From: Diploptera punctata
Lineage: Eukaryota > Arthropoda > Insecta > Blattodea > Blaberidae
Direction of reading: 5' to 3'
Assembly (NCBI GenBank): GCA_030220185.1
Contig: JASPKZ010007430.1
Location: 1,811,501-1,875,500 of the forward strand
DNA: 64,000 nucleotides
Position 1 is the stretch's first letter. Every line of letters begins with the position of its first letter. A program made the position numbers and the translations under genes. The notes under the pieces are model-generated. The model saw only the letters and a program-made list of their open reading frames with translations, made no database searches and was not told the origin of the DNA. Of the stretch, positions 44,701 to 50,631 are shown piece after piece.

Positions 44701-47422
44701 ACAATTGGCTAGCCCATATTCAGCGCATGGATCGTCACAGAATACCAAAACAAATTCTTCACTACATTCCTCGAGGCAGAAGATCTGTGGGTCGACCTTT
44801 TCGGAGATGGCGGGAGACCGTAACAGGCCACTGGGCCTAATACTTGAAAGGATACTACATCATACATTGTTAAGTCATATCATTTTTTCAGCAATTCATA
44901 TAGTGGGCCTATACATTACTGCATAAATTAAGCAAATTTTTCAGCAAGTCAAATTTATTATCTGATTTTGGGGCTTATAGAATACACATTTCTTTTGTTA
45001 AACTGGAGGAACTCAATTTCTGATGCCAGCTCATTTAAACAAAACAAAACAAAAAAAATATGGGGTTCTTAATATGTCCTGAACTTTAACATATGTTAAT
45101 TTCAAATTATATATGAGACTATAAAGGTAATTTTTTTTTTGCCTACCCTAATTGATATGGACTATGCCAAGATCACTTGTAACAATGCGCGATATCAATG
45201 CAATTAAGGTAGAATTTTTTATCACTCACCTCATATTGTTCTTCTTATTTGACTATAAACTAGTTTCGGAACATAGTTTCTGTTCCATCCTCAGTATCGT
45301 CACGACTGTTGTTCTGTCGTCTTGAAGAGCTGTCCTTCTTTCCTTCCATTGGCTGAATGAAAAACCTCGAAACCAGGTCATTCTCACCGGGAATTTCAAA
45401 GTTCATCAATTTCTTCTTTTCGCTCTTTTGAATGTAGATCTTTTCCCAAACAGTAAGTTCTTTTGGTTTTTCTATTTGTTTTAATAATTTAGCTTCTTTC
45501 TCGATGAGATGTTTTTCAGACCATGCATGGGCAACCACTGCAGATTTTTCTACTTCCCCTTTCTTGACATTCCTGAGATGTTCTTTCACTCTAGTTTTCA
45601 AATTTCTCTTAGTTTTTCCTATGTAGAATTTCTCACATTCTTCACATTTAATTTGATAAATCCCTGATTTGTTTTCTTCTTTTATTTTCTCATTCTTATT
45701 AGGTCTAATCAGTCTACTGATGCTGTAGTCATTTTTGGGTGCTAACCTTATGTTGAAATCTTTAAAAACTTTTTGAAACTTGTGGTGTTTTAATGGATGA
45801 TATGTGAATTTTCTAAATTTTACATTTTCTTCTTTTACTTTTAGAAGAGTGCTTTGATTAATACATTTTTGTCTTTTGAACTTGTTTATTTTTCTTGAGT
45901 ATCATTTTTATTGCAAAACCATTTTTTCGTGGCTACGTTGATTATGTGTTCTTTTTCTTTTCATAATTTTCTTTGTTCATTGGTATGTTCACTAATCTAT
46001 GTGTCAAACTATTGAAAACGGCTTCTTTGTGAGCTATGTGATTGAAACCTGAAGCTTTTATGTAGTTATCTATATGTGTCTTCTTTCTGTAAATTCCAAA
46101 TTCTATCTTATTTTCTTCATTCCTTTTTAAGTTGAGATCTAAAAATGGTATTTCTCCATTGATTTCCTTTTCCATAGTGAACTTTATAGTTTGACTTTGA
46201 ATGTTCAATAATTTTAATGCATCATCTATCTGTTTATGATTAACTATTGCAATTATGTCATCCACATATCTGCACCAGAACTTGAAAATTAAACGATGTC
46301 CATTAATTATCTTGTGTTCAAAATTTCCCATGAATAGATTAGCTAAGAATGGAGATAAAGTCCTGAATTTTGTTTATAAAATCTTCCAATGTAGGTGAAA
46401 AACATATTATCGATACATAATTTAGTTAAAGTTTTATATTCGACTATCTTTCCTTTTTCAATTTTATTATTGTTCAGCCAAATCTCTAAAATTTCCATAC
46501 CTCATAGTGAGAATTCCTAAAATAAGTAAGTAATCAATGCAATTGTTCACCAGAACTATTCTGAATTAATTCAGCAACTTCTCCTTGTAAATACAGGATT
46601 TTAGATTTGTTCAGAGACTAAAAGCCTCTGTCTCCTCCACCCCCAAGACTATAAGGGTAGGCCCACTTTTTGGAAATGAGCCTGTGCCAGAATATCACTT
46701 TCCCATTCTGTGAAGATTGGTAGTAATGAGAGTCAGTTGTGTTCTTAAGCTTATCTCATTGTCTCTTTACCAGTACATGTTAGACTGTGTAGTATTATAT
46801 TCCATTGATTCAGTAATTCAAAGTCAGAGTTGACTCGGAATTAGATTAGTGTAACCCGGCCTATTGGACGCCCACTAGCTGATGTTGACACCATCTACTA
46901 TGGTCACGTACTTCAAACTTCTAGTGTTTGTTTCCAATGTACAGATTTATAACTTATCTCTTCTTATAGTTTTCTGATATACACAAATAAAGTTAGACTT
47001 TGTGGTTAGCTATTATGTTATATTAAAAAAAAAGAAGAAAACTAGCTTTATTTGATTATAAGTTTTGCGTTAAAATTGAACTTCATTATGTTGAAAATAT
47101 AATATCAAGCTATTTTATGTGAAACAAACTGAACTTTATTAACCACAAAAACTAAAATTATTTGTATAAAAAAGTAATGACATTATTTCAAAATGGAACA
47201 AACTTGAGCCTTAAAAAATGTACAATACTGTAATTTATTTACGATTTGCATCAACTATTTAAAATTCGAATCACCTGGTCCTGGTAGGCAGTAGGACGAA
47301 ATTTTGTAGCATGTTACTCCCACTTACTTGACATAATACACACTCCCATCCACAGTTGCTCTTTCTTCCCATCCCGGAGGCAGCTCATCTTCGCTGTCGG
47401 AGTCAGGCATCACAGCTGCCAT
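19614..47422 (-). CDS. WWOX: WWOX, WW domain-containing oxidoreductase (full seven-exon coding span)
   Basis: Spliced on the minus strand from 47328-47422, 44163-44227, 37013-37249, 28917-29112, 23313-23492, 22851-23112 and 19614-19811. Exon lengths 95, 65, 237, 196, 180, 262 and 198 nt sum to 1233 nt, which is 410 codons plus TAA. All introns begin GT and end AG and phases match at every junction. The protein has WW domain 1 (about residues 13-46, W18 and W40), WW domain 2 (about 54-88, W59 with Y81 in place of the second W, as in vertebrate WWOX), then a short-chain dehydrogenase/reductase domain with TGANTGIG (126-133), LNAG (205-208), VSSESH (252-257) and YNNSK (Y286, K290). Length is close to the human 414. 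Known family role: WW1 binds PPxY partners, while the SDR domain is NAD(P)-dependent with an uncertain substrate. The start has A at -3 and G at +4. Introns 1-4 and 6 are packed with transposons; intron 5 is only 200 bp. No frameshift or stop is seen, so the gene looks functional. Confidence 0.95.
19905..20340. repeat. Inverted repeat element in WWOX intron 6
   Basis: CATGCCAAAACCTACCTTG at the left (about 19910) recurs inverted at 20305-20335, arms about 45 bp with a few mismatches. Between them is a stretch with ACACGCCACATCCCA-like repeats. No coding. Confidence 0.55.
20395..20860 (+). repeat. Unknown repeat with three ~140-bp internal units
   Basis: The unit (GTCTGATTTTG... to ...CAATTAAATTATAT, CATTGCGAGGAAACAG-like, GCAACTGCTAGAGCAATTTT) repeats at about 20455, 20605 and 20755. 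Related pieces lie at 44890-45010, 62190-62480, 63090-63200 and 63935-64000. Type unknown. Confidence 0.6.
20925..21062. repeat. Foldback element with variant hammerhead-like core
   Basis: AAGAATCAAATGAATCGTG at the left and its complement at the right (ending about 21055). The inside reads CTGAAGA, GGGAA with TTCCC, then GATA in place of GAAA and ACTGCAGT. Confidence 0.65.
21160..21500 (+). mobile_element. LINE 3' UTR fragment with ATT tail
   Basis: It ends GGCCTTCACTCTGCCAGC, AATAAAG, then repeated ATT, the shape of an insect LINE 3' end with a microsatellite tail. No coding part is attached, so the family is unknown. Confidence 0.45.
21540..22060 (+). repeat. Direct repeats of an unknown short element around a tRNA-like inversion
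   Basis: CACTTTACATAGATGA and the following bases occur at 21547 and 21961. A second block (CCACCCACTG, GTGCTTTGGACGGATAGATG) occurs at 21090-21155 and 21888-21940. Probably copies of one old SINE-like repeat. Confidence 0.45.
21655..21830. repeat. tRNA-like sequence in inverted duplication
   Basis: The right half (21726-21810) has an A box TAGCTCAGTGGTAGAG and a B box GAGTTCAAACCCC. The left half is the reverse complement of its 3' part plus the downstream AATTTTTCTCTTCAAATATA. The centre (CTACCACTAGCTCAGTGGTAG) is itself a hairpin. A tRNA-derived repeat rather than a working tRNA gene, because it is repeated with the same flanks at 26110, 26850 and 43950. Confidence 0.65.
22289..22632. repeat. 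Near-perfect ~340-bp palindrome (foldback element)
   Basis: Arms of about 156 bp with only two mismatches, spacer 22447-22474. Each arm carries a hammerhead-like piece (CTGACAA, AAAACA with TGTTTT, GAAA, palindromic ACATGT, C). G8 is A without a change at C3, so activity is unlikely. It lies in WWOX intron 6, about 220 bp from exon 6. Confidence 0.8.
22680..22760 (-). mobile_element. Decayed tRNA-derived SINE head
   Basis: The minus strand has an A-box-like TGGCTCAGGTGG and a degenerate B box (GATCAAGATTCAATATC) at the right spacing. No body recognised. Confidence 0.35.
22851..23112 (-). CDS. WWOX: WWOX coding exon 6 (catalytic YxxxK)
   Basis: It encodes residues 258-345 with [20 protein letters not shown], so the catalytic Tyr286 and Lys290 are present. 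[19 protein letters not shown] and RPFTKS follow, as in other WWOX proteins. The acceptor is CATAG before 23112 and the donor GTAAGTG after 22851, in phase 0. The intron separating it from exon 5 is just 200 bp and holds no element. Confidence 0.95.
23313..23492 (-). CDS. WWOX: WWOX coding exon 5
   Basis: It encodes [34 protein letters not shown] and [10 protein letters not shown]. These are the LNAG motif, the NHL-H stretch typical of retinol-dehydrogenase-like SDRs, and the catalytic serine strand. The acceptor is ATGCAG before 23492 and the donor GTAAAT after 23313. A perfect 140-bp palindrome begins only 85 bp upstream of its acceptor side, at 23577. Confidence 0.94.
23577..23716. repeat. 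Perfect 140-bp palindrome, no spacer
   Basis: 70-bp arms meet at TCGCGA (centre 23646/23647) with no mismatch. The box CTCACCTCATA is in each arm, as in the other foldbacks. WWOX intron 4, 85 bp from exon 5. Confidence 0.9.
24222..24794 (+). mobile_element. PIF/Harbinger-type non-autonomous element, copy 2
   Basis: Flanked by TTA (24219-24221 and 24795-24797), ends GGGTCA... and ...CGGCCC. It shares most of its length with copy 1 at 14683 but has about 70 bp that copy 1 lacks (around 24350-24420). The frame [20 protein letters not shown] is retained. Confidence 0.75.
24798..26099. other. Mostly unrecognised; possible hAT end near 25184
   Basis: Near 24890-24945 is a remnant GAAACATGTTCC then AATATGAGGTGA, like the foldback family. 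At 25184 CAGTGGTAATCAACCTTTTT resembles the hAT-like end at 18365. Otherwise nothing. Confidence 0.35.
26100..26940 (+). repeat. tRNA-related dimer repeat, interrupted by a LINE
   Basis: Two tRNA-like heads (about 26106-26180 and 26853-26928), each with AGCTCAGTTGGAAAGAGCACTA-like A box and GATTTGAACCCC-type B box. They are joined by a spacer that matches the spacer at 43720-43940 once the LINE C insertion at 26271-26718 is removed. Confidence 0.6.
26271..26718 (+). mobile_element. LINE family C insertion with 9-bp target duplication
   Basis: ATATAGTAA flanks both sides (26262-26270 and 26719-26727). Coding scraps: [34 protein letters not shown], then a GRPRK-like end and CGTTACAGGCC near the 3' end. 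5'-truncated. Confidence 0.8.
27217..28535 (-). pseudogene. IS630/Tc1-type (DDE) transposase remnant
   Basis: On the minus strand an N-terminal part ([20 protein letters not shown], from 28530) is followed by the three catalytic neighbourhoods. They are [14 protein letters not shown] (about 28020-27990, first Asp), [17 protein letters not shown] (about 27725-27675, second Asp) and [22 protein letters not shown] (about 27500-27435, third acidic residue). Several stops and frameshifts separate them, so it is dead. It lies in WWOX intron 4. Confidence 0.7.
28917..29112 (-). CDS. WWOX: WWOX coding exon 4
   Basis: It encodes residues 133-198 of the Rossmann fold: [20 protein letters not shown] (helix and second strand), then [16 protein letters not shown], the usual SDR segment with the conserved Asp-Leu that contacts the cofactor adenine region. 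The acceptor is TGACAG before 29112 and the donor GTAAGAG after 28917. Confidence 0.95.
29330..29520. repeat. Inverted repeat with ~65-bp arms
   Basis: GTATATAAAAATTATAATAT with the following TTTTATTCAGT block at the left is mirrored at 29455-29517. The phrase ATTCGACACTAAT occurs on both outer sides (29308 and 29694), so the element may end there. WWOX intron 3. Confidence 0.55.
29736..30665 (-). mobile_element. LINE family D, intact RT reading frame (5'-truncated)
   Basis: An uninterrupted 306-codon frame: [13 protein letters not shown] (RT motif), [11 protein letters not shown] (active site FADD), [49 protein letters not shown], then [16 protein letters not shown] and [12 protein letters not shown]. 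It stops at 29738-29736. The N-terminal RT fingers and the endonuclease are missing, so it is truncated but otherwise undamaged, the youngest-looking LINE in the window. It sits in WWOX intron 3 in the sense direction of WWOX. Confidence 0.85.
30877..31059. repeat. Foldback element with hammerhead fold
   Basis: Arms run from TCATTAATAG (30877) to its complement (ending 31059), each with CTCACCTCATA. A third, single-arm copy follows at 31070-31180 in the left-arm orientation, with CTGAAGA and GAAA on its minus strand. Confidence 0.8.
30936..30999 (+). ncRNA. Hammerhead ribozyme-like fold
   Basis: Helix I outer stem CTTTGATA (30936-30943) pairs perfectly with TATCAAAG (30992-30999). Core CTGAAGA 30957-30963; helix II GGACA (30965-30969) with TGTCT (30976-30980, one wobble); GAAA 30981-30984; then CCGTC with the GTC triplet at 30987-30989. 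Helix III is too short to close in cis and may need a partner strand. Confidence 0.55.
31690..32119. repeat. Unknown interspersed repeat, left part (split by the Penelope-like element)
   Basis: 31712-31895 matches the reverse complement of 63410-63600 (AAGTATGAA, GTGGCAAATRTG, CTTGTGAT-like and TTTTCACACA blocks). 32050-32119 matches 63428-63474 in the forward direction, and the repeat continues at 33330. Not coding. Confidence 0.65.
32120..33317 (+). mobile_element. Penelope-like element, inverted composite, with target duplication
   Basis: ATCATTCTAAAG flanks both sides (32108-32119, 33318-33329). The left part (32120-32530) is an inverted copy of the right part (32840-33290), so the element has head-to-head terminal repeats as known for Penelope-like elements. 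The frame 32618-33073 encodes the GIY-YIG end: [47 protein letters not shown] and [13 protein letters not shown] microsatellite (about 32729-32770) lies between GIYQI and YIG without breaking the frame. The RT is missing. Confidence 0.8.
33330..33480. repeat. Unknown interspersed repeat, right part
   Basis: It continues the 31690-32119 repeat past the Penelope-like insertion. TACTGCCAATGTATCAATAA here aligns with the corresponding stretch at 63481-63500. Confidence 0.55.
33780..35700 (+). mobile_element. Gypsy-type LTR retrotransposon remnant (gag, zinc knuckles, protease)
   Basis: Broken frames give [19 protein letters not shown] (about 34230), [16 protein letters not shown] and [17 protein letters not shown] (gag), two degraded CCHC knuckles ([12 protein letters not shown] near 34810; [11 protein letters not shown] near 34960), then [11 protein letters not shown] (protease active site DTG, about 35150) and the beta-rich segment [21 protein letters not shown]. 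No RT or integrase follows, and no LTR is visible. Dead copy in WWOX intron 3. Confidence 0.7.
36027..36445. repeat. Foldback element enclosing a LINE fragment
   Basis: AAGTCATTTTTACAT at the left and its complement near 36382-36400 at the right, with CCTCATAT next to the left arm. The centre is filled by a LINE fragment. The left arm carries only a degraded hammerhead-like sequence. Confidence 0.55.
36135..36385 (-). mobile_element. LINE C-like fragment inside the foldback
   Basis: The minus frame 36177-36440 gives [20 protein letters not shown] and [16 protein letters not shown], a sister of family C. It starts with CTTCTTCTTC and the phrase for GAGCCGGAACAGG at the 3' end. Confidence 0.7.
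37013..37249 (-). CDS. WWOX: WWOX coding exon 3
   Basis: It encodes the whole second WW domain (DLPFGWEK...[16 protein letters not shown]) and the linker, then the first beta strand of the SDR fold ending in TGANTGIG. The family-typical phrase [19 protein letters not shown] lies between them. The acceptor is TTGTAG before 37249 and the donor GTATTA after 37013. Confidence 0.95.
37529..37743. repeat. Foldback element with a complete hammerhead fold
   Basis: Arms of about 98 bp (37529-37627 and 37645-37743) with few mismatches and a 17-bp spacer (37628-37644). CTCACCTCA in each arm. WWOX intron 2, 280 bp from exon 3. Confidence 0.85.
37628..37698 (+). ncRNA. Hammerhead ribozyme, full predicted fold
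   Basis: Outer helix I AAGTTG (37628-37633) with CAACTT (37693-37698); inner helix I TGA (37639-37641) with TCA (37680-37682), separated by internal loops as in natural type I hammerheads. Core CTGAAGA 37642-37648. Helix II GGAAGT with ACTTTT (two wobbles). GAAA 37670-37673. Helix III is the palindrome ACCGGT (37673-37678), with the GTA cleavage triplet at 37677-37679. Because helix III has no loop, two strands may need to pair. Confidence 0.7.
37744..39300. other. WWOX intron 2, no recognised element
   Basis: AT-rich. No coding motif, inverted repeat or tRNA-like box was found by eye. Confidence 0.5.
39310..39690 (-). mobile_element. LINE family A fragment with an internal duplication
   Basis: The phrase ACCTCATTCTTGGCCTACCA and the following GGGCGTTTTCC-type bases occur twice (39415 and 39492), so part of the RPRMRW-coding region is duplicated within this antisense copy. 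Confidence 0.7.
39965..40075 (+). mobile_element. LINE family C 3' end
   Basis: Ends GTAACAGGCCTTGGCC..., then a GAAGAA simple repeat. It directly abuts the next LINE's target duplication. Confidence 0.6.
40091..40493 (-). mobile_element. LINE C-like copy with 13-bp target duplication
   Basis: TGGTACCTTAAGT lies at 40078-40090 and 40494-40506. The minus frame encodes [58 protein letters not shown] and [12 protein letters not shown]. The insert is 5'-truncated but its frame is still open. Confidence 0.85.
40955..42085 (-). mobile_element. LINE family A, RT domain
   Basis: The antisense copy covers the RT from linker to palm: remnants of QCGFRKNRSTTD-type, [14 protein letters not shown] and LADDLVLLA-type motifs can be traced through many frameshifts (for example TCATCAGCATAAAAAA near 41213 for the active site). 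Same family as 56950-57755. Confidence 0.65.
42100..42210. repeat. Short inverted ends AGTTTCACTCGAC
   Basis: AGTTTCACTCGAC at 42100 and its exact complement at 42196. The interior is GC-richer than its surroundings. Possibly a small MITE. Confidence 0.35.
42310..42645 (+). mobile_element. LINE family C fragment
   Basis: Reads [23 protein letters not shown] and IPKAIL-type scraps up to CCAGCCTTGAGATTGTAAC. Frameshifted. Confidence 0.6.
42659..43645 (-). mobile_element. TA-flanked DNA transposon with transposase N-terminus
   Basis: Inverted ends CAGTGCGATCAGTA (42659) and, complement, CAGTGAGATCAGTA (43645), each flanked by TA. The minus frame 42786-43004 encodes a helix-turn-helix segment, [26 protein letters not shown] and [10 protein letters not shown], like the DUF4817-type N-terminus of insect mariner-like transposases. 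No catalytic domain is present. A SINE sits inside. Confidence 0.75.
43171..43475 (+). mobile_element. tRNA-derived SINE with 14-bp target duplication
   Basis: The tRNA-like head (TAGCGTAATGGTTAAGGCAC A box, GAGGGTTCAAGTCCC B box) is followed by a GC-rich body. ACCTTATATACTCA flanks it at 43157-43170 and 43476-43489 exactly. No other copy in this window. Young by its intact boxes and perfect duplication. Confidence 0.9.
43720..44090 (+). repeat. tRNA-related repeat unit
   Basis: The spacer (TTTTTCTCTTCAAATATAAT...) leads into a tRNA-like head at 43948-44020 (AGCTCACTTGGTAGAGCA, GGGTTCAAACCCC), then the same spacer start again. It is the intact counterpart of 26100-26940. Confidence 0.6.
44163..44227 (-). 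CDS. WWOX: WWOX coding exon 2
   Basis: This 65-nt exon encodes the second half of WW1 ([18 protein letters not shown]), including W40 and the following proline. The acceptor is TTTCAG before 44227 and the donor GTAAGC after 44163. It is too short to stand out as a reading frame by itself and was found by completing WW1. Phase (2 in, 1 out) joins exon 1 and exon 3 exactly. Confidence 0.93.
44440..44870 (+). mobile_element. LINE family C copy, open frame to the 3' end
   Basis: The frame 44469-44840 gives [59 protein letters not shown] and [12 protein letters not shown], followed by CGTAACAGGCCACTGGGCC. 5'-truncated. Antisense to WWOX, 210 bp upstream of exon 2. Confidence 0.8.
44890..45010 (+). 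repeat. Fragment of the ~140-bp unit repeat
   Basis: ATTATCTGATTTTGGGGCTTAT and ATTTCTTTTGTTAAAC match the unit at 20455. One unit only. Confidence 0.45.
45200..46505 (-). mobile_element. Penelope-like element: RT and GIY-YIG endonuclease
   Basis: On the minus strand: [16 protein letters not shown], then after a frameshift [20 protein letters not shown] and [14 protein letters not shown] (RT active site YVDD), [24 protein letters not shown]. After another shift comes the endonuclease: [22 protein letters not shown] and [25 protein letters not shown], ending TETMFRN. The two parts are in the order fixed for Penelope-like elements. The 5' half of the RT is absent. CACCTCAT boxes lie outside both ends (45228 and 46500). 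Confidence 0.85.
45251..45294 (-). ncRNA. Hammerhead ribozyme-like core at the element's 3' end
   Basis: CTGAGGA (45294-45288), helix II GGAACA with TGTTCC (six perfect pairs), GAAA (45267-45264), helix III ACTA with TAGT and a GTTTA loop (four perfect pairs), then C17 at 45251. Core, helix II and helix III are all canonical. Helix I has no obvious partner within this copy. Confidence 0.65.
46506..47327. other. WWOX intron 1, proximal part, no recognised element
   Basis: AT-rich to moderately GC. I see no repeat family match, coding motif or inverted ends. Confidence 0.45.
47328..47422 (-). CDS. WWOX: WWOX coding exon 1
   Basis: It encodes residues 1-31 and two bases of codon 32. The acidic N-terminus ([14 protein letters not shown]) is the same kind of leader seen in vertebrate WWOX just before WW1, and it includes the first WW tryptophan (W18). 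The donor is GTAAGTG at 47327-47321. The ATG at 47422 is the first in frame with a good context (A at -3, G at +4). The transcript 5' end upstream of 47422 cannot be fixed from sequence alone. Confidence 0.93.
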
Positions 47423-47650
47423 TTTTTAGTTTTAAAGAATTTGTATACAATCGAAAATTTCGTTACATACGTAAACACCTCTAGACAGTAAACAACTCTC
47501 TATGGTTCTCTATGGTAAACAATGTCACCAATAACGTAAATAAAGGCTACGAATGGGTTATCTGTAGCATAGAGAACGTAGATCGGTTCTCTATGATCTG
47601 TAGCAAACACGAACTTTATTGTAGAAGTACTAACTTTACATGTTAGATGT
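47423..47650 (-). promoter_or_regulatory. WWOX: WWOX 5' flank, likely promoter and 5' UTR
   Basis: This is the sequence immediately upstream of the WWOX start codon, before recognisable repeats resume near 47670. I see no TATA box at a convincing distance. A short unit resembling CTCTATGGTT/CTCTATG recurs three times (about 47500-47515 and 47597-47602). Calling it a promoter rests on position alone. Confidence 0.4.
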
Positions 47651-47671
47651 CACTGAGAGTCGCTGAACTTT

Positions 47672-47905
47672 TACTGCGGGGGTTTTCAAACAGTGCGACG
47701 CGCCCACCGAAATTTTTCTTTTTCAGGGAAGGTGCGAAAACTTTGAAAAAATCTTCTTCTTCGACTTCAAGCTTAGGCTCTAAGTCTGTGCCGACTCAAA
47801 GCATATCATTCCATCTGGTCAAGGCAAGGGGCGTCCAACGATACAGAGTAAAACGAGTAATATTTGCCTCCCCTAGTCGGGCTACGGGGGTGACGCAGGG
47901 AAAGC
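47672..47905 (+). repeat. Possible hAT-type short element
   Basis: GGGGGTTTTCAAACAGTGCG at the left resembles the ends of short hAT elements. The right end is not found. GC-rich compared with neighbours. Confidence 0.3.
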
Positions 47906-47906
47906 T

Positions 47907-48108
47907 TGGAATTATCGCCTCACTACGATGGTTGTCCAGCGGCTCGCTTTGTTTCCACGCAGCTGTTATATGTAATTAAATACGAAGATGCCGACTACCG
48001 CCACTATAATGATTCCGCATGTTATTCATTGTCAAGCACTGTCGCGCGGTACTCGCTTTTATATAAATGGACAACCATCATAGTGAGGCGATAATAATGA
48101 GTCTCCAA
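47907..48108. repeat. Inverted repeat, ~33-bp arms
   Basis: ATTATCGCCTCACTACGATG with GGTTGTCCA is mirrored by TGGACAACC and CATCATAGTGAGGCGATAAT. The spacer of about 120 bp has no coding. It lies 485 bp upstream of the WWOX start. Confidence 0.65.
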
Positions 48109-48296
48109 GCCTACTTTCTATTGTACTAACCCACTTAGAAAGAAATACATGAAATTCAAATAAATAGCTACAGGACACGTTAAGAAATTTCATAATATGT
48201 TAAATTCAATGGTATAGAAATCCTCTCAAATTATCAAATAAAAATACAAAGTTATAATGTATCAGCAAGAATATAAAAAAAGTTGTTTGTAATTAA

Positions 48297-48380
48297 CTCA
48301 CTGGCATTATCGAACCCATAGGTTCAAGACCGGGCGAAAATAAGCTCTCCATACATCCCTATCTTGAGCTAATGTTTTCC

Positions 48381-48412
<32 letters not shown>

Positions 48413-48965
48413 TACTAATAATAATACTAATAATCATTATCATAATCATAATCATAGTCCATTCACGAATTTTGGTAATTTGTTGACCCATTTCGGTCTC
48501 AAGAGAAACACTATCCAAGAGTCTTTTGAGTGGACGACCTGGTCTTCTTTTTCCTGCAGGTTGATGGCTTAACAACTTTGTTTGCGTATCCTGTGATCTT
48601 CCATTCGATGAACATGTTGCATCCATCTTGACTTGTAATCAGAAATTTTGTCTTCTAAAGGTTCCATGTGCGATTCTTCTAAGATGTCTTCATGTTTTAT
48701 GATAACGATAAATCCAATAATCTTTTGTATAATCTACCTCCCTCAAATTATGGTTAATGTTATTTTTCCACCTCATTCTTGGCTTATTTATTGGGCTCGT
48801 TCTCTCTGGTTTTTCTACAAGGAATTTTTCATGTCATTCTTTCATTCTCCATTCGTATCACATATCCTGCCCATCGCAGTCTAACGATACTTACTGTTCT
48901 TATTACATCTGGTTTCGAATAAAGATCATGTAACGCAATCTTTTCTTCTCCCTTAAAGTTTTAAT
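48297..48965 (-). mobile_element. LINE family A copy split by a LINE C-like fragment
   Basis: The 3' end of A (ACTCACTGGCATTATCGAACC, 48299) runs to 48379. After (AAT)n at about 48382-48440 and a C-like fragment (48440-48660; GKRRPGRPLKR on the minus strand) it resumes near 48708 (TATAATCTACCTCCCTC) to 48965. Confidence 0.7.
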
Positions 48966-49198
48966 CAGTTTATAGATTATGAAAGTATTAAAAATAAATT
49001 GTTAAAAATTTTGCTAACACTGTGCAATTTTGCTTTTTTTTTAAACATCCTAAAATTGTGATAGGGTATAGAGCCTGGAGACCTACTATATTATAAAAAA
49101 AAAGATTTATAATGAAACACTAAATACTTAAATCTGTGTTTATAAACAAACATTCTATCGCAATAACTAAGTAAGCCTACTTTTCCTAACTTTTTATT

Positions 49199-49537
49199 CC
49201 ATCCATCCATAGTAATTCTGCCCGAAGGCAGGTCTTTCACTGCAATCATAGCATTTTTCATGCTATGCTTGCAGCTTTACTAGGGAATTGTGTAGGTGTG
49301 GTAGCTTCCCGTTGCTTTCCACACCGGTGAAGGATGATGATGATAATGATAATGGTAAGGATGATGGCCATATGATTTCGGGGACCGTTTGGGCCTTAAA
49401 GTTTTCCTGACATTTGTCTTACAGGTGAGGAAAAACCCCGATAAAAACCTCACCCAGAAAAACTGCCCCGACCGGGATCGAACCCGGGCCCGCTGCGTGA
49501 CAAGGCAGCACGCTACCTCGAGACCACAGCGGTGGAC
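49199..49537 (-). mobile_element. tRNA-derived SINE, family 1
   Basis: The reverse complement of the full copy at 54755: head with GTCTCGAGGTAGCGTGC and GGGTTCGATCCC, body with TTTATCGGGGTTTTTCCTCA, a CATCAT-type stretch and an ATGG tail. Flanks AACTTTTTATT and AACTTTTATT look like the target duplication. Confidence 0.85.
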
Positions 49538-49907
49538 AACTTTTATTAATGAAATAAAAATACAGTCTAATTATAATTGTTATATCAAATTCCTACTAAT
49601 AACATATAGTGTATAACTTTATCATTAGAGTGAACTGACACCGGCTAATAAATAATATAAAACTGTATATCATCTATAGCCTACTAACGACGCATATTCT
49701 CTTAATGATTAGTGAATTAAAAATTTATTTTACTACAGTAATAAATCTTTATTTTTGGGTGATATGTATTTTTTTGTTGTTGGCATATCTCACTTTTGAA
49801 GAGGAGTCCGTTTAGATTAGAATGGTTGAGGGGGGCCGTACAAAAAAAAACAGGTTTATAGGAAACTTACATAGTAAATGACGTTATTTAACGTACAACA
49901 ATTTATC

Positions 49908-50228
49908 AACCATCCGTGGTGGTTTAATGGTTATATTCCTTGCCTCTAGACCAAACCGGCCGCGATCGATGGATTTTTAGGATGGAAAAATTCAAGAGCC
50001 ACAAGCTTTCGGAATGGACATTAAACTGTGGGTCACGAATCTGAAGATTTTAGGGCTCGTAAGAGAACCGCAAGCCTGAATAAAAAGGCATCTGTGCAAC
50101 ATTTAAGCGACATCCATTCATCTAAGTAATACCTTGGTTACCTACTTGATATCTTACTGAGACGATGTGCTAACCACTCGTTGACATCTGAAGGCAAATA
50201 AGATTAACTAAATTAGATTAGGTTAAGA
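49908..50228 (+). mobile_element. SINE family 2 copy
   Basis: Same body as 12861 (GGATTTTTAGGATGGAAAAA and the CTACTTGATATCTTACTGAG stretch), with a degenerate B box. Boundaries approximate. Confidence 0.7.
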
Positions 50229-50249
50229 AATTCGCGGTGGGGTGCACCC

Positions 50250-50325
50250 ATGTATCACAACGCGAGACGCATGGAGTATATATACATACTCCATACGTCT
50301 CGCGTATATATATATATATATATAT
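50250..50325. repeat. Short palindrome and TA tract
   Basis: GCGAGACGCATGGAGTAT is mirrored by ATACTCCATACGTCTCGC, joined by TATACAT, and followed by (TA)n. It replaces the head of the SINE that follows. Confidence 0.7.
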
Positions 50326-50631
50326 ACGCAGCGGGCCCGGGTTCGATCCCCGGTCGGGGCAGTTTTTCTGGGTGAGGTTTTTATCGGGTTTTTTCCTCAC
50401 CTGTAAGACAAATGTCAGGAAAAATTTAAGGCACAAACGGTCCCCGAAATCATATGTCCATCATCATCGTCATCATCCTTATCATTACCATCATCATCAT
50501 CATCATCATCCTTCACCGGTGTGGAAAGCAACGGGAAGCTACCACACCTACAATTCCCTAGTAAAGCTGCAAGCATAGCATAAAAATGCTATGATTGCAG
50601 TGAAAGACCTGCCCTTGGGTAGAATTACTAT

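Noticed and set aside
47647..47979. Protein-coding gene upstream of WWOX
   Set aside because: The 110-codon frame overlaps a hAT-like end and an inverted repeat, and I see no domain or splice structure.
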